Below, piece by piece: positions 53,880 to 62,410 of a DNA stretch of 64,000 bases. Position numbers and translations under genes: made by a program. Position 1 is the first letter of the stretch; each line of letters opens with the position of its first letter. The notes below the pieces were generated by a model, which saw only the letters and a list, made by a program, of their open reading frames with translations, did no database searches and had not been told where the DNA came from. This DNA comes from Alicycliphilus denitrificans K601 (lineage in GTDB: Bacteria > Pseudomonadota > Gammaproteobacteria > Burkholderiales > Burkholderiaceae_C): the NCBI RefSeq assembly GCF_000204645.1, contig NC_015422.1, forward strand, positions 4,434,501-4,498,500, in the 5' to 3' direction.

Positions 53880-54554
53880 ATGATCGGACTTCGCATCCTC
53901 AACCGCGCCCGCGCCGTGGACCTCGCGCTCGCGCGCAGCTTCCTCGGCATCCCCGTCGCCAACGTCAGCGACTGCATGGCCCGCATGACCGCCGGCGGCG
54001 CGCGCCTGCGGCCCATGCACGGAAGCGGCGCCATGGCGGGCCCCGCCCTCACGGTGAAGACGCGCCCCGGCGACAACCTCATGGTGCACAAGGCGCTGGA
54101 ACTCGCCGCGCCCGGCGACGTGATCGTGGTCGATGCCGGCGGGGATCTCACCAACGCCATCATCGGCGAGATCATGGTGGGCGACGCCATCCAGCGCGGG
54201 CTCGGCGGCATCGTCATCAACGGCGCGATCCGCGACGCTGCGGCGCTGCGCGTGGGCAGCTTCCCCGTGTTCGCCGCAGGCGTGACGCACCGCGGTCCCT
54301 ACAAGGACGGGCCGGGCGAGATCAACGTGCCTATCGCCATCGACGGCATGGTGATAGAGCCGGGCGACCTCATCATTGGCGACGACGACGGCCTGCTGTG
54401 CGTGCCCTATGCGGAGGCGGAAAGCCTGCTGGCCGCAGCCCAGGCCAAGCAGGAGGTGGAAGCGCGCATGGTTGCCGGCATCGCGGACGGCAGCTACGAC
54501 CGCGGCTGGGTCGACGCTACGCTCAGGCGCCTGAACTGCCCGATGCCGGAGTGA
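53880..54554 (+). CDS. RraA-family protein, probable 4-hydroxy-4-methyl-2-oxoglutarate/oxaloacetate aldolase
   Basis: 224 residues. RraA fold motifs: GIPVANVSDCMARMTAG at the start, GDVIVVDAGGDLTNAIIGEI (about 79-98), and GLGGIVINGAIRDAAALR with the arginine-aspartate pair that binds substrate and magnesium (about 111-130). The C-terminal part with DDDGLLCVPYAEAESLL is longer than in the E. coli RNase E inhibitor and fits the HMG/CHA aldolases of protocatechuate and gallate meta-cleavage routes. AGAGAG precedes ATG 53880. With receptors and a dehydrogenase it probably splits a hydroxy-oxo acid. Its end overlaps the convergent GntR gene by 32 bases. Confidence 0.85.
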   Translation: MIGLRILNRARAVDLALARSFLGIPVANVSDCMARMTAGGARLRPMHGSGAMAGPALTVKTRPGDNLMVHKALELAAPGDVIVVDAGGDLTNAIIGEIMVGDAIQRGLGGIVINGAIRDAAALRVGSFPVFAAGVTHRGPYKDGPGEINVPIAIDGMVIEPGDLIIGDDDGLLCVPYAEAESLLAAAQAKQEVEARMVAGIADGSYDRGWVDATLRRLNCPMPE

Positions 54555-55218
54555 CGGCGGCGCCCTCGCCCTGCCCGGGGCGCACGCGCTGCATCTCGAA
54601 GCGCAGGAACGACGCGCGCAGGTGGAAGGCCATTGCCTGCTCGGCGAAGCGCCGGTCGCGCCGCCGGATGGCCGCCGCCACCTGCCGGTGCTGGCTCACG
54701 CTGTCGAGCATGTCCTGCTGGCTGTAGAAGTAGAACGAGCCGATCATGATCGGCATGTCCAGGAAGTTCTGCAGCATGCCCGACAGGCGGCCCGAATGCG
54801 CCGCCTCCACGAGCAGGTGGTGGAAGCGGTTGTTCACCGCCTGAACGCGCGCCGCGCGGTCGTCGGTCTCGGCGAGCGCGCAGGCGTGCATCTCGTCGTT
54901 GAGCGCGTCCATCTCGTCGATCTGCTGGGGCGTGGCGCGCTCGGCCGCGAGGCCGGCCGCATGCGGCTCCAGCAGAATGCGCAGCTCGAACGCCTCGGCG
55001 ATGTCCCACTGCGTCCAGCCCGCCACCGTGGCGCCGCGACTGGCGGCGACGAGCAGGCCGTCCTCCACCAGACGCTGCAAGGCAGCGCGCACCGGCGTGC
55101 GGCTGACCTGCATCTCCTGCGCAAGCGACTCCTCGCGCAGCCGCTCGCCGGGCGCATAGTGCCCGGACATGATGCGCCGGCGCAGTTCGGCGTACAGGGT
55201 GTCGGAAAGCTTGGCCAT
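54523..55218 (-). CDS. GntR family transcriptional regulator, FCD subfamily
   Basis: 231 residues. Winged helix: LYAELRRRIMSGHYAPGERL then AQEMQVSRTPVRAALQRLVE (about residues 35-55). The FCD effector domain has RILLEPHAAGLAAERAT and VNNRFHHLLVEAAHS with metal-binding histidines. Convergent with, and overlapping, the end of the RraA gene; the likely target is the promoter at 50.8 kb or its own. On its own strand GACAAT (55235-55230) lies eleven bases before ATG 55218 and no Shine-Dalgarno sequence is seen. Confidence 0.9.
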   Translation of the reverse strand: MAKLSDTLYAELRRRIMSGHYAPGERLREESLAQEMQVSRTPVRAALQRLVEDGLLVAASRGATVAGWTQWDIAEAFELRILLEPHAAGLAAERATPQQIDEMDALNDEMHACALAETDDRAARVQAVNNRFHHLLVEAAHSGRLSGMLQNFLDMPIMIGSFYFYSQQDMLDSVSQHRQVAAAIRRRDRRFAEQAMAFHLRASFLRFEMQRVRPGQGEGAAVTPASGSSGA

Positions 55219-55237
55219 GGTGGAGGAGGATTGTCCT

Positions 55238-57181
55238 TCAGGCGGCGAGCAGGCCCGCCACCCGCTCGCGCAGCCCCCCAGGCGTGACCTGCACCGCCGC
55301 CACCGGCGCGCCCACGTTCAGCCCCACGCGGTTGAACATGCCGCGCCGGAACGGCCGCACCATCGCCCCGCCCTGCTCGATGCGGCTGAAGAACGAGCCC
55401 CACAGGTTGGTGAGCGCCATGGGCACCACGGGCGCCTCCACCCCGTCGGCGCGTGCGCGGTCGATGATCTTCATGATGCCGCCCTTGAACTCCTGCAGCT
55501 GACCGTCACGCGTAATGCCGCCCTCGGGGAAGATGGCGAGCAGGTCGCCCTCCTTGAGCACCTGGGCCGCGCGCTCGAACGCGGCCTCGTAAGTGGCGGC
55601 GTCGTCCTTCTGCGGCGCGACGGGGATGGCCTTGGCCAGGCGGAACAGCGCGCCCAGCACCGGGATGCGGAAGATGCGGTGGTCCATGATGAAGTAGATG
55701 GGCCGGGGGCTGGCCGCCATGAGCAGCACGGCATCTACAAAGCTCACGTGGTTGCAGGCCAGGATGGCCGCGCCCTCGGTGGGGATGTGCTCGTCGCCGC
55801 GCACCTGGAAGCGGTACACGCAGCGCGAGAGCACCCAGGCCACGAAGCGCAGCAGGTATTCGGGCACCAGCATGAAGATGTGGAACGCCACCACCGCGTT
55901 GGCGATGCCCGTGAACAGGAAGATCTGCGGCACCGTGAAGCCAGCCGACAGCAGGGCGCCGGCCAGCACCGCGCTGGCGATCATGAACAGCGCGTTGAGG
56001 ATGTTGTTGGCCGCGATGATGCGCGCGCGGTGCGTGCTCTGGCTGCGCATCTGGATCAGCGCGTACATGGGCACGCTGTACAGGCCCGCGAACAGGCTGA
56101 GCAGCAGCAGGTCGGCCATCACGTGCCAGTGCGCGGGCCGCGCCACGAAGGCCGCGAGGCCTTGCGGCGCGGACGGCGGCAGCCCGCGCGAGGCGAGGTA
56201 CAGGTCGATGGCGAACACGCTCATGCCAATGGCGCCCAGCGGCACCAGGCCGATCTCCACGTGCCGGCGCGAGAGCACCTCGCACAGCAGCGAGCCGATG
56301 CCGATGCCCACCGAGAACACCACGAGCAGCAGCGAGGCCACCTGTTCGTCGCCGTGCAGCACCTGCTTGGCGAAGCTGGGGAACTGGCTCAGGAACACCG
56401 CGCCGAAGAACCACATCCACGAGATGCCGAGCAGCGAGCGGAACACGACGAGGTTGCCGTGCGCGAGCCTGAGGTTGCGCCAGGTCTCGCTCACCGGGTT
56501 CCAGTTGATGGCCAGGCCCGGGTCGGTGGCGGGCGCCAGCGGAATCCACTGCGCCACCAGCCGCCCGGCCAGCGCCAGGCCCACGCAGGCCACGGCCACC
56601 GCGGTGTGGCCCACGCCCGGCAGCGCCACCAGCAGGCCGCCCGCCACGTTGCCCAGCAGGATGGCGACGAAGGTACCCATCTCCACCATGCCGTTGCCGC
56701 CCGTGAGCTCGCGCTCGGAGAGCGCCTGCGGCAGGTAGGCGAACTTCACCGGCCCGAACAGCGTGGAGTGCAGCCCCATGAGGAACACGCAGCCCAGCAG
56801 CACGGCCGCGCTGCCCGCCATGAAGCCCGCGGCCGCCACCAGCATGATGGCGATCTCCAGGTTCTTCACGAAACGGATGATGCGCGTCTTCTCGAACTTG
56901 TCGGTGAGCTGCCCGGCCGTGGCCGAAAACAGCAGGAACGGCAGGATGAACAGCGCCCCTATCACCAGGCCCGCCATGGCGGGCGGCAGCCACGACACGC
57001 CGAGCTGGTAGGTCACCATCACGGTGAAGGCGAACTTGAACAGGTTGTCGTTCGCCGCGCCCGCGAACTGCGTCCAGAAGAACGGGGCGAAGCGCCGCTG
57101 GCGCAGCAGCGCGAACTGGTTGGGGTGCTGCGCCGCGGACGCATGGGGGCTCGATGAAGATATGGGTTGCTGCGCGCTCAT
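55238..57181 (-). CDS. LplT-like MFS lysophospholipid transporter fused to a PlsC-type acyltransferase
   Basis: 647 residues. About residues 20-430 are a 12-helix MFS transporter beginning FAPFFWTQFAGAANDNLFKF, the LplT signature. Residues about 445-640 are a 1-acylglycerol-phosphate acyltransferase: NHVSFVDAVLL (HX4D catalytic motif), FPEGGITRDGQLQEFKGG and APVVPMAL. The fusion would import lysophospholipid and re-acylate it in the inner membrane. In E. coli the same jobs belong to LplT and Aas, where the acyltransferase is followed by an acyl-ACP synthetase; that third domain is absent here. AAAGG precedes ATG 57181. A link with PldA, which makes lysophospholipids, is functional inference. 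Confidence 0.9.
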   Translation of the reverse strand: MSAQQPISSSSPHASAAQHPNQFALLRQRRFAPFFWTQFAGAANDNLFKFAFTVMVTYQLGVSWLPPAMAGLVIGALFILPFLLFSATAGQLTDKFEKTRIIRFVKNLEIAIMLVAAAGFMAGSAAVLLGCVFLMGLHSTLFGPVKFAYLPQALSERELTGGNGMVEMGTFVAILLGNVAGGLLVALPGVGHTAVAVACVGLALAGRLVAQWIPLAPATDPGLAINWNPVSETWRNLRLAHGNLVVFRSLLGISWMWFFGAVFLSQFPSFAKQVLHGDEQVASLLLVVFSVGIGIGSLLCEVLSRRHVEIGLVPLGAIGMSVFAIDLYLASRGLPPSAPQGLAAFVARPAHWHVMADLLLLSLFAGLYSVPMYALIQMRSQSTHRARIIAANNILNALFMIASAVLAGALLSAGFTVPQIFLFTGIANAVVAFHIFMLVPEYLLRFVAWVLSRCVYRFQVRGDEHIPTEGAAILACNHVSFVDAVLLMAASPRPIYFIMDHRIFRIPVLGALFRLAKAIPVAPQKDDAATYEAAFERAAQVLKEGDLLAIFPEGGITRDGQLQEFKGGIMKIIDRARADGVEAPVVPMALTNLWGSFFSRIEQGGAMVRPFRRGMFNRVGLNVGAPVAAVQVTPGGLRERVAGLLAA

Positions 57182-57217
57182 GTGCGGCGTGCCTTTGGTG
57201 ACTGACGGTGCCGCGCA

Positions 57218-57229
57218 TTGTGCGCACAA
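57218..57229. promoter_or_regulatory. 12-bp perfect palindrome in the divergent LplT/FtsH gap
   Basis: TTGTGCGCACAA is a perfect palindrome 37 bases upstream of the LplT-fusion start and 142 bases before the ftsH-like start. It could be a regulator site for the accessory island; no partner is identified. Confidence 0.35.
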
Positions 57230-57370
57230 ACTGGCACTGCCCGGCCAAGGCCTGCCGCGCGTGGATCGCTGGCGCTGGATAGGCAAGCCCGGGGTTTTCT
57301 GCCATTCTGGCGCCTCCTGCCGGGCCGGCGCGCAGGCCGCCCCCCCGTTCGGAGAAGGAGAAAGCCCGCC

Positions 57371-59251
57371 ATGCCGCCCCCTCAGCCACCCCGCCCCGGG
57401 CCGCCGCCCGGATCGCCGCAGCCGCCCTGGCAATGGAATCCCAACAGGCTGTGGCTGGTGATCCTGGCGCTGACCGCGCTGTTCTGGCTGCGCGACCTCT
57501 GGGTCACGTCCAACCAGGTGCAGCCCATACCATACAGCGAGTTCCTGCAGCACCTGAAAGCCGGCCGGCTGCAATCCATATCGATCAGCAGCCAGTTCAT
57601 CGAAGGCCAGCTCAAGACGGCGTTGCCAGACGGCCGCACGCGCATCGTCACGACGCGCGTCGATCCCGCCCTGGCGGCGGAGCTGGCCGGCTACGACGTG
57701 CGCTTCGAGGGCGTAGTGGAGAACAAGCTGCTGAGCGGGCTGCTGTCGTGGGTGATCCCGGGCCTGATGCTGCTGGCCGCATGGAGCTTCATCGGCCGGC
57801 GCATCGCGGCGCAAGGCGGCATGGGCGGCCTGCTGGCCGTGGGCAAGAGCCGCGCCAAGCTGCACTCGGAAACCGACGTGAAGGTCAGCTTCGACGACGT
57901 GGCGGGCGTGGACGAGGCCAAGGCCGAGCTGCGCGAATCGGTGGAGTTCCTGCGCAACCCCAAGGACTACGGCCGGCTGGGCGCGCACATGCCCAAGGGC
58001 ATCCTGCTGGTGGGCCCCCCGGGCACCGGCAAGACGCTGCTGGCGCGCGCCATGGCCGGCGAGGCCGGCGTGCCCTTCTTCAGCATCACGGGCTCCGAGT
58101 TCGTCGAGATGTTCGTGGGCGTGGGCGCGGCGCGCGTGCGCGACCTGTTCGAGCAGGCGCGCGCCTCGGCGCCCTGCATCATCTTCATCGACGAGCTCGA
58201 CGCCCTGGGCCGGGCGCGCGGCGTGGGCCCGCTCTCGGGCGGCCACGACGAGAAGGAGCAGACGCTGAACCAGCTGCTGGCAGAGATGGACGGCTTCGAC
58301 ACCAGCGCCGGCGTGGTGATCCTGGCCGCCACCAACCGCCCCGAGATACTCGATCCGGCGCTGCTGCGGGCCGGCCGCTTCGACCGGCAGGTGCTGGTCG
58401 ACCGGCCCGACCGCAAGGGCCGCGCCGACGTGCTGCGCGTGCACCTCAGGAAGGTGCGGCTGGGCGGCGACGTCGATCCCGACGCGGTGGCGGCGCTCAC
58501 GCCGGGCTTCGCCGGCGCCGACCTGGCCAACCTGGTGAACGAAGCGGCGCTGCTGGCCACGCGGCGCGGCGCCGACGCCGTTGCCATGGCGGACTTCACC
58601 GCCGCCGTGGAGCGCATCGTGGCCGGCCTGGAGCGCCACCAGCGCGTGCTCGGCGACAAGGAGCGGCGCACCGTGGCCGTGCACGAGATGGGCCATGCGC
58701 TGGTGGCGATGGCGCTGCCCGGCACCGACCCGGTGCACAAGATCTCCATCATCCCGCGCGGCATAGGCGCCCTGGGCTACACCCTGCAGCGCCCCAGCGA
58801 GGACCGTTACCTGGCCAGCGAGGGCGAGCTGCGCAACCGCCTGGCGGTGCTGATGGCCGGGCGCGCGGCCGAGGCACTGGTGATGGGCGAGGTGTCCACG
58901 GGCGCGGCCGACGACCTGGTCAAGGCCACGGACATCGCGCGCGACATGGTGGCGCGCTACGGCATGTCGCCGGAAGTCGGACAGGTAGTCTACGAGCGCC
59001 AGCAGCCGCGTTTCCTCGATCTGCCAGACGGCATGGCGCTGGAGCGCGGCCTGTCGGACGACACCTCCCGGCGCATCGACATGGCCGTGCGCGCGCTGGT
59101 GGACGAAGCCTTCGCCCGGGCCAGCGCGGTGCTGGCCGAGCGGCGCGCGCTGCTGCAGGAGGGCGCGGACAAGCTGCTGGCGCAGGAAACGCTCACCGAA
59201 GCGGATCTGCTGCCGCTGGCCGAAGCCGCGCGGCGCGGGTCTGCCGCGTGA
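57371..59251 (+). CDS. FtsH-like AAA+ zinc metalloprotease (accessory paralogue)
   Basis: 626 residues from ATG 57371, with AAGGAG upstream. A proline-rich start (about 1-22) precedes helix 1 ([19 protein letters not shown]), a periplasmic domain, and helix 2 ([17 protein letters not shown]). AAA motifs: [14 protein letters not shown] (about 215), [35 protein letters not shown]. The zinc site is VHEMGHAL with HExxH at 438-442. It degrades membrane and misfolded proteins with ATP. No rrmJ, folP or glmM is next to it, so it is not the housekeeping copy but a second FtsH in an apparent stress island. HEMGH replaces the usual HEAGH. Confidence 0.9.
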   Translation: MPPPQPPRPGPPPGSPQPPWQWNPNRLWLVILALTALFWLRDLWVTSNQVQPIPYSEFLQHLKAGRLQSISISSQFIEGQLKTALPDGRTRIVTTRVDPALAAELAGYDVRFEGVVENKLLSGLLSWVIPGLMLLAAWSFIGRRIAAQGGMGGLLAVGKSRAKLHSETDVKVSFDDVAGVDEAKAELRESVEFLRNPKDYGRLGAHMPKGILLVGPPGTGKTLLARAMAGEAGVPFFSITGSEFVEMFVGVGAARVRDLFEQARASAPCIIFIDELDALGRARGVGPLSGGHDEKEQTLNQLLAEMDGFDTSAGVVILAATNRPEILDPALLRAGRFDRQVLVDRPDRKGRADVLRVHLRKVRLGGDVDPDAVAALTPGFAGADLANLVNEAALLATRRGADAVAMADFTAAVERIVAGLERHQRVLGDKERRTVAVHEMGHALVAMALPGTDPVHKISIIPRGIGALGYTLQRPSEDRYLASEGELRNRLAVLMAGRAAEALVMGEVSTGAADDLVKATDIARDMVARYGMSPEVGQVVYERQQPRFLDLPDGMALERGLSDDTSRRIDMAVRALVDEAFARASAVLAERRALLQEGADKLLAQETLTEADLLPLAEAARRGSAA

Positions 59252-59339
59252 TGCCCTGGCACATCATTGACTTCAGCCGCCGTGTTGCCGACACTGGCCC
59301 GGTCGCCGCCCTGGCGCGGCCGCCACTCCGGAGGTTGCC

Positions 59340-59906
59340 ATGCATCCGTCTGCTGGAGCCCGAAGCTGCCTGTACGACCGCGCCGAGCTGGATGCGGTGA
59401 TGCACGCCATGGCGGGCCGGGTCGCGGCCTGGCTGCAGCCGCAGCAGCGCCTGGCCGTGATCGGCATTCTGCGGCGCGGCGCGCCGCTGGCGCAGCGCCT
59501 GACCGAACTGCTGGTGCAGCGCCACGGCATCGCCCCGCCGCTGCGGCTGGACCTCTCCGTCAAGCGCTATGCCGACGACCTCACGCTGCTGTACCCCGAG
59601 ACGCGGCTCGACGAGCCGGCCGGGCACGCCGCGCCGGACCTCGGCGGCCACAGCCTGCTCGTGGTGGACGACGTGCTGTATTCCGGCCATTCGCTGCTGC
59701 GCGTGCTGCAGTACCTGGCCGGCAAGCAGCCGCAGCAGATCCGCGTCGCCACACTGGTTGACCGCTGCGTCGCCCGCCTGCCGGTGCATGCCGACGTGGT
59801 GGGTGTGCGGCTGGAGGTCGCGCCCGGCAGCATCATCGACTGCCACGTGCCGCCATACGAGCCCGACTTCCAGATCGATCTGGTGCAGCCGGGACGCGCG
59901 CCATGA
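59340..59906 (+). CDS. PyrR/hypoxanthine-type phosphoribosyltransferase
   Basis: 188 residues, type I phosphoribosyltransferase fold. The PRPP loop is LLVVDDVLYSGHSLLRVL (about 103-120), matching PyrR more than adenine transferases, and GILRRGAPLAQRLTELL is the upstream pyrophosphate-binding loop. Members transfer or bind 5-phosphoribosyl pyrophosphate; in PyrR it also attenuates pyrimidine operons, but here no pyr gene is near. GGAGG precedes ATG 59340. It begins 88 bp after ftsH and overlaps the next phosphoribosyltransferase by four bases (ATGA), so the two are cotranslated. Confidence 0.85.
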   Translation: MHPSAGARSCLYDRAELDAVMHAMAGRVAAWLQPQQRLAVIGILRRGAPLAQRLTELLVQRHGIAPPLRLDLSVKRYADDLTLLYPETRLDEPAGHAAPDLGGHSLLVVDDVLYSGHSLLRVLQYLAGKQPQQIRVATLVDRCVARLPVHADVVGVRLEVAPGSIIDCHVPPYEPDFQIDLVQPGRAP

Positions 59907-60553
59907 AGGCCCCGGACCGCCCCATTGTGTTCCGCGACCGCATCGACGCCGCCTGCCAGCTGGCGCGGCGGCTGCAGGCCTATCGCGGCCGCAACCCGCT
60001 GGTGCTGGCCATACCGCGCGGCGCCGTGCCCATGGCGCGGTCCCTCGCGGAGGCGCTGCAGGGAGACCTCGACGTGGTGCTGGTGCGCAAGCTGGGCGCG
60101 CCCTTCCAGAGCGAGCTGGCAATCGGCTCCGTGGACGAAAGCGGCTGGGTCTACCTCGCGCCCCACGCCGCCGCCGCCGGCGCCGGCGCCGACCGGGAGT
60201 ACATCGCCGCCGAAAAGCGCAGGCAGATGGACGTCATCCGCCAGCGGCGCGCGCAGTACACGCCGGTGCGCCCGCCCCTGGACCCCGCGGGCCGCATCGT
60301 CATCGTGGTGGACGATGGACTGGCCACGGGGGCCACCATGGTGGCCGCACTGCACGGCCTGCGCCAGCGCCACCCCGCTAGGCTGGTCTGCGCCGTGCCG
60401 GTGTCGTCGCCGGAGGCGCTCGACATGGTCCGCCCCCTGGCCGACGAGGTGCTGTGCCTGCAGGCGCCGGCGGACTTCCGGGCCGTGGGCCAGTTCTACC
60501 GGGACTTCGCCCAGGTCGAGGACGACGAGGTGGTCGCCCTGCTCAAGCCCTAG
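59903..60553 (+). CDS. Second phosphoribosyltransferase, distinct subfamily
   Basis: 216 residues. PRPP loop VIVVDDGLATGATMVAAL (about 133-150), pyrophosphate loop LAIPRGAVPMARSLAEAL (about 34-51) and VVLVRKLGAPFQSELAIGSV; this last motif marks the large uncharacterised phosphoribosyltransferase family often found beside dienelactone hydrolases and stress genes. It is overlapped by the preceding phosphoribosyltransferase gene, and the convergent hydrolase gene begins its stop one base away. Nucleobase or other acceptor is unknown. Confidence 0.85.
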   Translation: MKAPDRPIVFRDRIDAACQLARRLQAYRGRNPLVLAIPRGAVPMARSLAEALQGDLDVVLVRKLGAPFQSELAIGSVDESGWVYLAPHAAAAGAGADREYIAAEKRRQMDVIRQRRAQYTPVRPPLDPAGRIVIVVDDGLATGATMVAALHGLRQRHPARLVCAVPVSSPEALDMVRPLADEVLCLQAPADFRAVGQFYRDFAQVEDDEVVALLKP

Positions 60554-60554
60554 C

Positions 60555-61205
60555 TCAGGCAGGCTGCAGATACTTTTCGAACCAGTCGGCGGCCTGCCGG
60601 GCCGCGGCCTCCAGGGTGCCCGGCTCCTCAAACAAATGGGTAGCGCCCGGAACGACGCTCAGGCGGTGCGGACAGCGCATGAGGGAGGCCGCCTGCCGGT
60701 TCAGCTCCAGCACCTCATCGTCCCGGGTGCCCACCACCAGCAGGGTCGGGCAGGCCACGCGCGCCAGCGCCTCGGGGCCGGCCAGGTCGGGCCGCCCGCC
60801 GCGCGACACCACGGCCCGGATATCGCGGCCCTGCGCGGCCGCGGCCATCAGGGCCGCCGCCGCCCCGGTGCTGGCGCCGAAGTAGCCCATGGGCAGGGAC
60901 CGGGTGAGCTGCTGCCGGCCGAGCCAGCGCGCCGCCGCGCGCAGCCGCTGCGTCAGCAGGGCGATGTCGAAGCGGGTGCGGTAGTCCCGGTCTTCTTCGG
61001 GCGTGAGCAGGTCGAGCAGCAGGGTGCCCACGCCGCGCGCGTGCAGCACCCGGGCCACGTAGTTGTTGCGCGGGCTGTGCCGGCTGCTGCCGCTGCCATG
61101 CGCGAACAGCACCACCCCGATGGGCGCGGCGGGCAGCGCCAGCAGGCCCTCGACATGGGCCTGGTCCACCGGAATGCGCACCAATTGTTCGTGCGGCGAT
61201 GCCAT
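60555..61205 (-). CDS. Alpha/beta hydrolase (dienelactone hydrolase-like)
   Basis: 216 residues from ATG 61205. Nucleophile serine in MGYFGASTGAAAALMAA (about 105), aspartate in VVGTRDDEVLEL (about 165) and histidine in PGATHLFEEPG (about 192) give a complete catalytic triad. VVLFAHGSGSSRHSPRNNYV is the oxyanion-hole strand characteristic of the small family that is often fused to or next to phosphoribosyltransferases. Substrate unknown. It is probably cotranscribed with the alcohol dehydrogenase upstream (7-base gap). Confidence 0.87.
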   Translation of the reverse strand: MASPHEQLVRIPVDQAHVEGLLALPAAPIGVVLFAHGSGSSRHSPRNNYVARVLHARGVGTLLLDLLTPEEDRDYRTRFDIALLTQRLRAAARWLGRQQLTRSLPMGYFGASTGAAAALMAAAAQGRDIRAVVSRGGRPDLAGPEALARVACPTLLVVGTRDDEVLELNRQAASLMRCPHRLSVVPGATHLFEEPGTLEAAARQAADWFEKYLQPA

Positions 61206-61212
61206 GGATGCC

Positions 61213-62196
61213 TCACATGCACAGCACCGCCGCGCCCTGGAGAGCGCCCTGGCGCAGCCGCTCCAGGGCCTCGTTCGCCTGCTCCAGCGCGAACACGCTG
61301 ACCTCGCTGCGCAGCGGCACCTGCCGGACCGCCTCGAAAAACGCGAGGCCGTCTTCGCGCGTGAGGTTGGCCACGGAGCGGATGCTGCGCTCTCCCCACA
61401 GCCAGGCATAGGGAAAGCCGGGAATGTCGCTCATGTGTATGCCCGCGCAGACCACGCAGCCGCCCTTGTCGAGGTGCTGCAGGGCAATGGGCACCAGGGG
61501 GCCCGCGGGCGCGAAGATCAGGGTCGCGTCCAGCGGCTGCGGCGGGGCCTCGTCGGTGCCCGCGGCCCAGTTCGCACCCAGGCTGCGGGCGAATTCCTGG
61601 CTGGCGCCATCGCCTGGGCGGGTGAAGGCGAAGACTTCGCGGCCCTGGGCGCGCGCGAGCTGGGTGATGAGATGCGCCGCCGCGCCGAAGCCGTAGACGC
61701 CGAGCCGCTGCGGATCGCCCGCCATGCGCAGCGCCCGGTAGCCGATGAGGCCGGCGCACAGCAGCGGCGCCAGGTGCTCGGCGGCCGGCTCCTCGGGCAA
61801 GGCCAGGCAATAGCGCGCATCGGCCAGCGTGTACTCGGCATAGCCGCCGTCGAGCTGGTATCCCGTGAAACGGGCCCGGTCGCACAGATTCTCGCGTCCG
61901 CTGGTGCAAAAGTGGCATTGCCCGCAGGTCCAGCCCAGCCAGGGCACGCCCACCCGCTGGCCCAGGCGCCAGCCCTGCACGCCGGGCCCCAGGCCCGCGA
62001 CCCGGGCCACGATTTCATGGCCGGGCACCACGGGCAGCACCAGGTCGGGCAGCTCGCCATCGAGCAGGTGCAGGTCGGTGCGGCACACCCCGCAGGCCTC
62101 GACGGCCAGCAGCAGCTGGCCGTCCCGGGGCACGGGCTGCGGCAGCTCGGTCAGCCGCAGCGGACGGCCGGGCTGCTCAAGGACCATGGCACGCAT
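61213..62196 (-). CDS. Zinc-dependent alcohol dehydrogenase (MDR superfamily)
   Basis: 327 residues from ATG 62196; a GTG at 62202 is possible. Catalytic zinc ligands are in ACGVCRTDLHLLDGEL and VPGHEIVARV; the structural zinc site is CGQCHFCTSGRENLC with four cysteines (about 90-105). The NAD(P) loop reads GVYGFGAAAHLITQLAR. GYQLDGGYAEY is typical of the AdhA-like group annotated as zinc-binding alcohol dehydrogenase in stress islands. It oxidises a primary alcohol or reduces an aldehyde. AGGGGG lies eight bases upstream. Divergent from the following Bug gene. Confidence 0.9.
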   Translation of the reverse strand: MRAMVLEQPGRPLRLTELPQPVPRDGQLLLAVEACGVCRTDLHLLDGELPDLVLPVVPGHEIVARVAGLGPGVQGWRLGQRVGVPWLGWTCGQCHFCTSGRENLCDRARFTGYQLDGGYAEYTLADARYCLALPEEPAAEHLAPLLCAGLIGYRALRMAGDPQRLGVYGFGAAAHLITQLARAQGREVFAFTRPGDGASQEFARSLGANWAAGTDEAPPQPLDATLIFAPAGPLVPIALQHLDKGGCVVCAGIHMSDIPGFPYAWLWGERSIRSVANLTREDGLAFFEAVRQVPLRSEVSVFALEQANEALERLRQGALQGAAVLCM

Positions 62197-62410
62197 ACAC
62201 ACCCCCTGTCTGGCTCCGCCGGGTGGCGGTCAGGCTTGCATCTTCTGCGTTTGCCCCGTGCGGATCAAGCCCGCGGACCCTGCGCAACCCGCGCGCCGCC
62301 CATATGCATATAGCACGGGCGCATGTGAATTTCCCCACAATGGCGGCGGCTGCGCCACTCATACATGATTCGGCGCAACATCGCACTGATCCATCACAAG
62401 GAAAGACGCC

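Noticed and set aside
57182..58738. Minus-strand extension of the LplT-acyltransferase frame far into the ftsH-like gene
   Set aside because: The extension is antisense to ftsH and low-complexity. The conserved protein begins at ATG 57181.
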